Assembly: GCA_039179985.1 (NCBI GenBank)
Contig: JBCDED010000044.1
Span: 1 to 31,419 of the forward strand
Reading direction: 5' to 3'
From: JBCCMQ01 sp039179985
Lineage (GTDB): Bacteria; Pseudomonadota; Alphaproteobacteria; Rhodobacterales; Rhodobacteraceae
DNA length: 31,419 bases
A program made the translations under genes and the position numbers. Every line of letters starts with the position of its first letter. The first letter of the stretch is position 1. The notes below the pieces were generated by a model. The model had not been told where the DNA came from, searched no databases, and was given only the letters and a program-made list of their open reading frames with translations. Positions 14,972-21,325 of this stretch are shown here, piece after piece.

Positions 14972-17475
14972 GTGATACAGACGGCAAAAAGACTTTGGGC
15001 CTGCGTGGTGGCGGACCTCGGTCCGGACAAGTGAAGCAAAGCTTCAGCCACGGGCGCACAAAGAATGTCGTGGTGGAAACCAAGCGCAAGCGCGTTGTGG
15101 TGCCGAAACCCGCTGCCGGGAAGGCGGGCGGGAAGGGTGGCGCGTCGGGCGACCCCTCCAAGCGTCCCGCGGGCATCTCGGATGCCGAAATGGAACGCCG
15201 GATGAAGGCCCTTGCCGCGGCGAAAGCCCGCGAGTCCGAAGAGGCCGAAAAGCGCGCCGCTGAAGAGCGCGAGCGCGAGGAAGAACGGCAAAAGCGACGC
15301 GAGGCGGCAGAGGCCAAGGAACGCGAAGAGCGCGAACGCGAGGCCGCGCTCAAGGCGAAGGCCGAGGAAGAGGCCCGCAAGCGCGAGGAAGCCGAGCGCG
15401 CCAAAGCCGATGCGGCCAAGAAACCAGAAGCGCCCGCGCAGGCCGCCGTGCAGCCTGCGCCAGAAGATGCGGCCAACCGGAGCCGCCCTGCGGCGCCTGC
15501 GCGCAAAGAGCGGGACCGGGGTGGTGAAGAGCGGCGTGACAACCGCGGCGGCAAGGGCGGCCGCGATGACGGGCGCCGGTCGGGCAAACTAACCCTGAAC
15601 CAGGCGCTTTCCGGCGGCGAAGGCGGGCGGCAACGCTCGCTCGCTGCAATGAAACGCAAGCAGGAACGGGCCCGCCAGAAGGCGCTTGGCGGTGACCAGT
15701 CCCGCGAAAAGGTCGTCCGCGAGGTACAGCTTCCCGAAGCGATCATGGTGCAAGAGCTTGCCAACCGGATGGCAGAGCGTGTGGCCGATGTGGTCAAGGC
15801 GCTGATGCAGAACGGTATCATGGCGACGCAGAACCAGACGATCGACGCCGACACCGCGGAACTGATTATCGAAGAATTCGGCCATACGGTTGCGCGCGTG
15901 TCTGACGCTGACGTGGAAGACGTGATCGATACGGTCGAGGACAGGGACGATGACCTGCAGCCGCGCGCGCCCGTGATCACGATCATGGGTCACGTGGACC
16001 ACGGCAAGACCTCGCTTCTGGATGCGATCCGGAATGCCAAAGTCGTTGCGGGCGAGGCTGGCGGGATCACCCAGCATATCGGTGCCTATCAGGTGAAGGC
16101 CGATAGCGGGCAGCTTCTGACGTTCCTCGATACCCCCGGCCACGCGGCCTTTACATCCATGCGCGCCCGCGGTGCGCAGGTGACCGATATCGTGGTTCTG
16201 GTGGTTGCCGCCGATGACGCGGTGATGCCGCAGACGGTTGAGGCGATCAACCATGCCAAGGCCGCCGAAGTTCCGATGATCATCGCGATCAACAAGATCG
16301 ACCGGCCTGAAGCGAACCCCGACAAGGTGCGCACGGACCTTCTGCAGCACGAAGTGATCGTCGAGAAATTGTCAGGCGATGTTCAGGATGTTGAGGTCTC
16401 GGCCATCACGGGTCAGGGCCTCGACGAACTGCTCGAAGCTATCGGGCTGCAGGCCGAGATTCTGGAACTGAAGGCAAACCCCGACCGGGCAGCCCTTGGT
16501 GCCGTGATCGAAGCGCAGCTTGACGTGGGCCGGGGCCCGGTCGCAACGGTGCTGGTTCAGAACGGTACACTGCACCAAGGCGACATCTTTGTCGTGGGCG
16601 AACAGTGGGGCAAGGTCCGCGCCATGGAGAATGACAAGGGAGACCGCGTGAAAGACGCAGGCCCCTCCGTGCCGGTGGAAGTCCTGGGTCTGAATGGTAC
16701 GCCCGAAGCGGGCGACGTTCTGAACGTTGTCGATACCGAGGCGCAGGCGCGCGAAATCGCCGAGTACCGCGAAAATGCGGCCAAGGAGAAACGCGCCGCC
16801 GCCGGTGCCGCGACGACCCTTGAACAGCTGATGCAGAAGGCCAAGGAAGACGAAAACGTGGCCGAGATGCCCGTACTCGTGAAGGCCGATGTGCAGGGCT
16901 CGGCCGAGGCGATCATCCAAGCCATGGAGAAGATCGGCAACGACGAGGTGCGCGTGCGCGTGCTGCATTCAGGCGTGGGAGCGATTACCGAAACCGACAT
17001 CGGCCTTGCCGAAGCTTCAGGCGCGCCCGTCATCGGCTTCAACGTCCGCGCCAACGCATCGGCCCGGAACACCGCCAATCAGAAAGGCGTCGAGATCCGT
17101 TATTACAGCGTGATCTACGATTTGGTGGACGATGTGAAGGCGGCGGCCAGCGGTCTTCTCAGCGCGGAAATCCGTGAGAATTTCATCGGTTACGCGGAAA
17201 TCAAGGAAGTGTTCCGCGTCTCTGGCGTGGGCAACGTTGCCGGTTGTCTTGTAACCGAAGGCGTTGCACGCCGCTCTGCCGGTGTCCGTCTTCTGCGCGA
17301 CAATGTGGTGATTCACGAAGGCACGCTGAAGACACTAAAACGCTTCAAAGATGAGGTCGCCGAGGTCCAGTCGGGTCAGGAATGCGGCATGGCTTTTGAG
17401 AACTACGACGATATTCGCAAGGGCGATGTCATCGAGATCTTCGAACGCGAAGAGGTCGAGCGCACGCTCGACTGA
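14968..17475 (+). CDS. infB: Translation initiation factor IF-2
   Basis: 835 residues. The first 330 or so contain a short conserved basic start (LGLRGGGPRSGQVKQSFSHG) and a long highly charged Glu/Arg/Lys/Ala low-complexity region (about 70-200), then the IF2N-like helix QLPEAIMVQELANRM. The GTPase domain follows with G1 GHVDHGKT at 341-348, G3 DTPGHAAF, G4 NKID and G5 SAITGQG. Domains II to IV end the protein, including the fMet-tRNA-binding C2 region with GSVAG-type cysteine segment here VGNVAGCLV. IF-2 brings initiator tRNA to the 30S P site. Coupled to the upstream gene by ATGA overlap. Confidence 0.97.
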   Translation: MSDTDGKKTLGLRGGGPRSGQVKQSFSHGRTKNVVVETKRKRVVVPKPAAGKAGGKGGASGDPSKRPAGISDAEMERRMKALAAAKARESEEAEKRAAEEREREEERQKRREAAEAKEREEREREAALKAKAEEEARKREEAERAKADAAKKPEAPAQAAVQPAPEDAANRSRPAAPARKERDRGGEERRDNRGGKGGRDDGRRSGKLTLNQALSGGEGGRQRSLAAMKRKQERARQKALGGDQSREKVVREVQLPEAIMVQELANRMAERVADVVKALMQNGIMATQNQTIDADTAELIIEEFGHTVARVSDADVEDVIDTVEDRDDDLQPRAPVITIMGHVDHGKTSLLDAIRNAKVVAGEAGGITQHIGAYQVKADSGQLLTFLDTPGHAAFTSMRARGAQVTDIVVLVVAADDAVMPQTVEAINHAKAAEVPMIIAINKIDRPEANPDKVRTDLLQHEVIVEKLSGDVQDVEVSAITGQGLDELLEAIGLQAEILELKANPDRAALGAVIEAQLDVGRGPVATVLVQNGTLHQGDIFVVGEQWGKVRAMENDKGDRVKDAGPSVPVEVLGLNGTPEAGDVLNVVDTEAQAREIAEYRENAAKEKRAAAGAATTLEQLMQKAKEDENVAEMPVLVKADVQGSAEAIIQAMEKIGNDEVRVRVLHSGVGAITETDIGLAEASGAPVIGFNVRANASARNTANQKGVEIRYYSVIYDLVDDVKAAASGLLSAEIRENFIGYAEIKEVFRVSGVGNVAGCLVTEGVARRSAGVRLLRDNVVIHEGTLKTLKRFKDEVAEVQSGQECGMAFENYDDIRKGDVIEIFEREEVERTLD

Positions 17476-17497
17476 CCTGCGGAACCCGTTCAGCAGA

Positions 17498-17521
17498 AAG
17501 GGCGGCCGGGGAGCCGCCCTT
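17498..17521. terminator. Hairpin between convergent infB and J-domain genes
   Basis: AAGGGCGGC and GCCGCCCTT form a perfect 9-bp stem around a 6-base loop, 23 bases after infB. Neither side has a long T run, though on the minus strand TTTC follows. It probably serves as a bidirectional terminator for both convergent genes. Confidence 0.6.
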
Positions 17522-17546
17522 GTCATGTCGAAAGCCGGTGGTGCGC

Positions 17547-18242
17547 TCAGTCTGCGTTGAAGTGAACGCGGATGCTGTGATCGCCGGGGAAGAGTTCTGC
17601 GCAGACTTCCTCGGGCACGTCGAGCACGGCCTGACCGGTGGCATCCGCTTCGAACCGCAGAACCTCGGCCCGGACGTTGCGGCGTCCAATCGAGCTATTC
17701 GCAGGCAGCGAGACGCGATTGTCGCCTTTTTGCACGGGCGTGCGGACGATGTAGGACACGTTTCTGCCGGACCGGCGGACCTTGAAGGGGATGTGATCGG
17801 CGGTGTCGGAGGCCTCGATCGACAGGTGTTGCGCAGGCTTGATGATATGGCGAGATAGCCGCCCCACATGGAGCCCGTATCCGCCGCCGTGATGGTTTAG
17901 CGCGCTTTCGCAGATGGCCGTGGCCTCTTCCCCGAGCGCGGTCGTTCGCTCGGCGGTAGACACGCGGCGCGGGCGTGTGGGCCCGGTCGGGCGGGACGCA
18001 GCCGATGGGCTTTTGGCCGGTGCCACCACTTCATGAAGATGTTTGTTGGGCTCGCCGATCAGCAACGTCACGGCTTCCTTGACCCGCACAAACTCGGTCG
18101 AGTCGCCGTTCATTCTGTCGGGATGGGTCTCAAATGCCAGACGCCGCCATGCGGTAATCACATCGTCCCGGCCTGCGTCCTCCGTCAGTCCAAGGGTCTG
18201 ACGCGCCTCAACTTTTTCGATCTCAAGGGTCTGGGAGGACAT
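17547..18242 (-). CDS. Small J-domain protein of unknown function
   Basis: 231 residues. Residues 12-65 form a J domain: helix II ends RRLAFETHPDR with the HPD motif at 40-42, followed by STEFVRVKEAVTLLIG, which fits helices III. No glycine-rich, zinc-finger or DnaJ C-terminal domain follows. After a basic Ser/Thr/Pro linker (about 75-95), the remaining 130 residues look like beta-rich sequence that I do not recognise. It should be able to stimulate an Hsp70 ATPase (DnaK is encoded in this same window), with the C-terminal part choosing the client. It has its own upstream region of about 300 bases with strong hairpins. The ATG has only a weak ribosome-binding site. Confidence 0.8.
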   Translation of the reverse strand: MSSQTLEIEKVEARQTLGLTEDAGRDDVITAWRRLAFETHPDRMNGDSTEFVRVKEAVTLLIGEPNKHLHEVVAPAKSPSAASRPTGPTRPRRVSTAERTTALGEEATAICESALNHHGGGYGLHVGRLSRHIIKPAQHLSIEASDTADHIPFKVRRSGRNVSYIVRTPVQKGDNRVSLPANSSIGRRNVRAEVLRFEADATGQAVLDVPEEVCAELFPGDHSIRVHFNAD

Positions 18243-18283
18243 TCGGTACTCACTTCACTCGTTACGCTCTGTGCCGGTTGCTT

Positions 18284-18313
18284 GGTCGGCTGTGTCTGCA
18301 CACACAGCCGACC
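18284..18313 (-). promoter_or_regulatory. Strong 12-bp hairpin in the J-domain gene leader
   Basis: GGTCGGCTGTGT and ACACAGCCGACC are perfect complements around a 6-base centre, 41 bases before the J-domain start. There is no T run on either strand, so it is not an intrinsic terminator. A second stem, GGAGG (18319-18323) with CCTCC (18333-18337), lies just upstream on the transcript. Confidence 0.55.
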
Positions 18314-18434
18314 TGCACGGAGGTTCGCACACCCTCCTGTCACTGAACCCAAGAAATCGCGCACACACTCCGATTCTCAGCTTGGGCTTCGGGACCCTCG
18401 ACTCAACGTAATCGTTACCACATCATTAAGTAAA

Positions 18435-18449
18435 CTAATCATTGATTAG
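18435..18449. promoter_or_regulatory. 15-bp palindrome, possible operator
   Basis: CTAATCA, one central base T, then TGATTAG, in an AT-rich patch between mutT and the J-domain gene. It is not an FNR box (TTGAT-N4-ATCAA) nor a CtrA box. The regulator is unknown. Confidence 0.35.
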
Positions 18450-18461
18450 GATGACTTCATT

Positions 18462-18545
18462 ATGGCGTCAATGGGGCAATATCAAATCAGCGTTAATATC
18501 CCGATTGACGGGACATTTGCGAAAATCACCCTGTATTGGTTCTAA
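18462..18545 (+). CDS. Possible 27-residue small protein
   Basis: A short frame starting MASMGQYQISVNIP and ending in ITLYWF. AGGA lies 10 bases upstream of the ATG, a reasonable ribosome-binding distance, and the 15-bp palindrome precedes that. It overlaps the last bases of mutT on the other strand. No homology is recognised. It is listed only as a candidate, because short frames arise easily by chance. Confidence 0.15.
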   Translation: MASMGQYQISVNIPIDGTFAKITLYWF

Positions 18546-18940
18546 AGCCAGTCCCGCAGGACCGGGATCAGCGGCAGATCGGCGGGTGGCATGGGGTAGC
18601 TGCGCAGGTCTTTCGGATTCGCCCAGGCGAGCGTTTGCCCTTCCTGGGCCCGCGGTGTCCCTTGCCATTTGCGGCAGGCAAAGAGCGGCATCAGCAGGTG
18701 GAAAGTCTCGTAGCCGTGGCTGGCGAATGTCAGGGGTGCCAGGCAGCTTTCCCAGGTGTCGATGCCCAATTCTTCCTGCAACTCGCGGATCAGGGCCGCC
18801 TCAGGTGTTTCGTCGGGTTCCACCTTGCCGCCGGGGAATTCCCAGAGGCCAGCCATGGATTTGCCCTCTGGCCTTTGGGCAAGCAGAACCCGCCCGTCCA
18901 CGTCGATCAGGGCGACGGCAGAGACAAGGACGATCTTCAT
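18542..18940 (-). CDS. mutT: MutT-type Nudix hydrolase (8-oxo-dGTP diphosphatase)
   Basis: 132 residues, the size of E. coli MutT. The Nudix box is complete: G-KVEPD-E-TPEAALI-RELQEELGI, about residues 38-60. MAGLWEFPGGK upstream and the final LPLIPVLRDWL segment match the MutT subgroup. It removes oxidised guanine nucleotides before they enter DNA. Its start codon overlaps the argJ stop by four bases (TCAT on the plus strand), so it is the last gene of the parvulin-argJ-mutT cluster. Substrate assignment within Nudix enzymes is by similarity only. Confidence 0.9.
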   Translation of the reverse strand: MKIVLVSAVALIDVDGRVLLAQRPEGKSMAGLWEFPGGKVEPDETPEAALIRELQEELGIDTWESCLAPLTFASHGYETFHLLMPLFACRKWQGTPRAQEGQTLAWANPKDLRSYPMPPADLPLIPVLRDWL

Positions 18941-20283
18941 GACCGATAGTCAGCGTTGATTTCGATGTACCGATGGGTCAGATCGCAGGTCCAGGCGACG
19001 AAGCTGTCCTGACCCATGCCAAGACCGACGGTGATACGCAGGTTCTCGCCCTGCATATACGCCGCACCCTGGTCTTCGGAATAGCTGTCAGCGACCCAGC
19101 CGTGTTCGGCGACCAATATGTCCCCAAAACGGATCGACAACCGGTCGCGGTCAGCGGCGGCGCCGGATTTGCCCACGGCCATGACAACGCGGCCCCAGTT
19201 GGGATCTTCGCCCGCGATGGCGGTTTTCACCAGCGGTGAATTGGCTATCGCCATGGCGGCGCGTTTGGCATCCGCGGCACTGCGGGCGCCGGTCACCTCG
19301 ATTTCGACAAACTTTGTCGCGCCCTCGCCGTCGCGGACAACCTGATGGGCAAGATCGCGCATGACAGTCTCTAACCCGGCGCGAAACGCCCCGGCGGCGG
19401 GACTTTCGATATCGATGATGGGCCCTGCCTGCGCCTTGCCGGTGGCGGCGAGCATCAGGGAATCCGATGTCGAGGTGTCGCTATCCACCGTGATGGCGTT
19501 GAAAGTGGTTTCAGTGAGGTCTGAGAGAAGCGATTGAAGGACCCCGCGCTCCACCCGGGCATCGGTGAAAATATAGACCAGCATCGTGGCCATATCCGGC
19601 GCGATCATGCCCGACCCTTTGGCAAAGCCGGAAATCCGCACATCGCCCCCGGGCAGGGAAACGGTGGTCCCGGCGCCCTTTGCAAAAGTATCGGTCGTGC
19701 GGATGGCCTCGGCAGCAGCCTCCAGGTTCTCTGGTGCCAGATCAGCGACGGCTTCGCGGATCTTCGCGATGATCCGGTCATGGGGCAAAAGCTCTCCAAT
19801 AACGCCGGTTGAGGCGGAATAGACACGCATCTCTGGGATGCCAGCGGCCTCGGAGACGGCCTGGCATATCTCCCGCACCGAGTCGTGCCCATTGTCGCCG
19901 GTAAAGGCGTTGGCGTTGCCGGCGTTGACGATGATGGCAGCACCCGTTTCGGGGGTTCCTTCGAGGTCAGCGGCCCGCGACAGTTTTTCCTCGCAGTCAA
20001 AGACCGGTGCGGCGCGTGTGGCAGAGCGCGTAAAGACGCCGGCAATCGTCGTGCCCGGCGCCAATCGCGCGAGCATTACGTCGTCGCGGCCCCGGTACCG
20101 CACCGCAGCAGCCGCTGCGGCGAACTCGGCGCCGTCGATTTCCGGCAGATTGGGAAACCCCCCCGCAGGCGCAAGAGGTGAGACCGCAGGCTGTGTGGCA
20201 CGGGCGCCTTTCAGCCTGCGTTCAAGAAGCGCGACCCGGCGCTTGAGATGCCGGACAAGGGCGCGCTCGATCGGACGTTTCAT
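18937..20283 (-). CDS. argJ: Bifunctional ornithine acetyltransferase/N-acetylglutamate synthase ArgJ
   Basis: 448 residues. ArgJ recycles the acetyl group between N-acetylornithine and glutamate in arginine synthesis. The self-cleavage motif KGSGMIAPDMATML is present, with the nucleophile Thr233 starting the beta chain. Other markers are TNAITVD-type FNAITVDSDTSTSD, EDPNWGRVVMAVGKSG and the C-terminal THRYIEINADYRS. The conserved enzyme begins at VSPLAP near residue 34. The first 33 residues are a basic, Arg/Leu-rich helix-like extension, and no ATG, GTG or TTG lies in frame between it and the core, so it must be translated unless an unusual start is used. The start is 5 bases after the parvulin stop. 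Confidence 0.95.
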   Translation of the reverse strand: MKRPIERALVRHLKRRVALLERRLKGARATQPAVSPLAPAGGFPNLPEIDGAEFAAAAAAVRYRGRDDVMLARLAPGTTIAGVFTRSATRAAPVFDCEEKLSRAADLEGTPETGAAIIVNAGNANAFTGDNGHDSVREICQAVSEAAGIPEMRVYSASTGVIGELLPHDRIIAKIREAVADLAPENLEAAAEAIRTTDTFAKGAGTTVSLPGGDVRISGFAKGSGMIAPDMATMLVYIFTDARVERGVLQSLLSDLTETTFNAITVDSDTSTSDSLMLAATGKAQAGPIIDIESPAAGAFRAGLETVMRDLAHQVVRDGEGATKFVEIEVTGARSAADAKRAAMAIANSPLVKTAIAGEDPNWGRVVMAVGKSGAAADRDRLSIRFGDILVAEHGWVADSYSEDQGAAYMQGENLRITVGLGMGQDSFVAWTCDLTHRYIEINADYRS

Positions 20284-20288
20284 CGGAC

Positions 20289-21137
20289 TTACTGATCGAC
20301 GAGAGACAGATCACCCAGGACAGATGGGTCAATCGACCCTGTTTCGGCTCGGGTGACGGTCGCCGCGTCTACAAGCTCGGTGATGTAAGCGTCCGCCGCA
20401 TCGCGCTGGACCTGTTGCTCGAGCTCGCCGCGTACCTGTTCGAGCGCCGGTGGTTCCATTTCGCGGGCGTCATTCAGGATGATCACGTGCCAGCCGAACT
20501 GGGTCTGGACCGGTTCGGACAGAGCGCCGACCTCAAGGGCGACTACCGCGGTCTCGAACTCCGGAACCATACGGCCCGTGCCGAACCAGCCAAGCTCTCC
20601 CCCGTTCGGGCCCGAGGGGCCGGTGCTTTTCTCGCGGGCCGTCTCAGCGAAATCGGCCCCACCGCGCAGGGTTTCGAGAACGGCCTGTGCCTCTTCCTCG
20701 GTATCCACGAGGATGTGGCTGGCGTTGTATTCCTTCTGCGGTTCAACGTTCGCAAAGCGTGCATCATAGGCCGCTTGCAGCGCCTCTTCGGTGTCGGCTT
20801 CTGCGATGCCGCGCGCCAGGGCCTCGCCGGCGAGCAGCGCACGGCGGTCATTTTCCAGCGCAAGTTCGATCCGCTTGGGCAGCTCTTCCATGGTACTTTC
20901 GAGCGCCTCTTGCTGGATCAGCTGTTCCAGGAGACCCTCAAAGAGCACATCGGGCGCCAGTTGCTGGTACTGTTCGGGCAGCTGGCTGCGGGCGACGATC
21001 ATATGGCCAAGGGTGATGTCAGTACCGTTGACGGTCGCGACCACGGTGTCGGCGGTGACCTCGTCCTGAGCATAGGCGGCGGTCGTCAGCAAAAGGGCGG
21101 CGCTCCCGGCCCTCAGAAGTGTTGCAATCAGGGTCAT
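20289..21137 (-). CDS. Exported parvulin-type peptidyl-prolyl isomerase
   Basis: 282 residues from ATG 21137, supported by AAAGGAG just upstream; the frame extends further but the extra residues are not signal-like. A classical signal peptide (about 1-23, hydrophobic core ATLLRAGSAALLLTTA, cleavage after AYA) directs it to the periplasm. The middle is a SurA/PrsA-like chaperone region. The rotamase domain (about 130-230) has the markers ASHILVDTEEEAQAVL, GGADFAETAREKSTGPSG, NGGELGWFGTGRMVPEFE and FGWHVIIL. It helps fold exported proteins. It is transcribed divergently from secA, the preprotein translocase motor, which suits its role. Confidence 0.93.
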   Translation of the reverse strand: MTLIATLLRAGSAALLLTTAAYAQDEVTADTVVATVNGTDITLGHMIVARSQLPEQYQQLAPDVLFEGLLEQLIQQEALESTMEELPKRIELALENDRRALLAGEALARGIAEADTEEALQAAYDARFANVEPQKEYNASHILVDTEEEAQAVLETLRGGADFAETAREKSTGPSGPNGGELGWFGTGRMVPEFETAVVALEVGALSEPVQTQFGWHVIILNDAREMEPPALEQVRGELEQQVQRDAADAYITELVDAATVTRAETGSIDPSVLGDLSLVDQ

Positions 21138-21184
21138 CGGGGCTCCTTTATGAGGCCGGCTGGTGGTCTGACGCCTTGGCGTCG

Positions 21185-21213
21185 TTGACACTATTCCGCG
21201 CGCCCCTTACATC
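21185..21213 (+). promoter_or_regulatory. Sigma-70 promoter of secA
   Basis: TTGACA (21185-21190), 17-base spacer, TACATC (21208-21213): a perfect -35 with a fair -10. The predicted start near 21220 gives a leader of about 105 bases before the GTG of secA. Confidence 0.65.
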
Positions 21214-21325
21214 GCCAAAGACTTAAGGATGCGCGCCTTCCTCAACGTTCTAGGGTGGTCGCGGTATGGGGACAAGCCGCCAATGTGCCCGCCCGTCCCC
21301 AAGGGCAGACAAACCGGAGAGACCA

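Larger units (their letters stand above)
18243..18541. other. 300-base gene-poor region upstream of the J-domain gene
   Basis: No convincing gene. On the J-domain gene's side are two tandem hairpins (18284-18313 and 18319-18337). Further out, the base composition becomes AT-rich (about 18400-18540), with a 15-bp palindrome at 18435-18449 and a possible 27-codon frame at 18462-18545. The mutT cluster reads into this region from the right; no clear terminator for it was found. Confidence 0.6.

Noticed and set aside
15178..15420. Repetitive charged segment of infB as a possible repeat or insertion
   Set aside because: Glu/Arg/Ala low-complexity sequence is normal for the N-terminal region of alphaproteobacterial IF-2.
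18442..18942. A 166-codon plus-strand frame across mutT
   Set aside because: Most of it is antisense to the intact Nudix gene, and the product is a Pro/Arg/Gly-rich compositional sequence.
21266..21325. ATG start 20 codons upstream of the chosen secA start
   Set aside because: The added residues do not resemble SecA N-termini, while GTG 21326 has a good GGAGAG site and the typical start sequence. It is kept only as an alternative.
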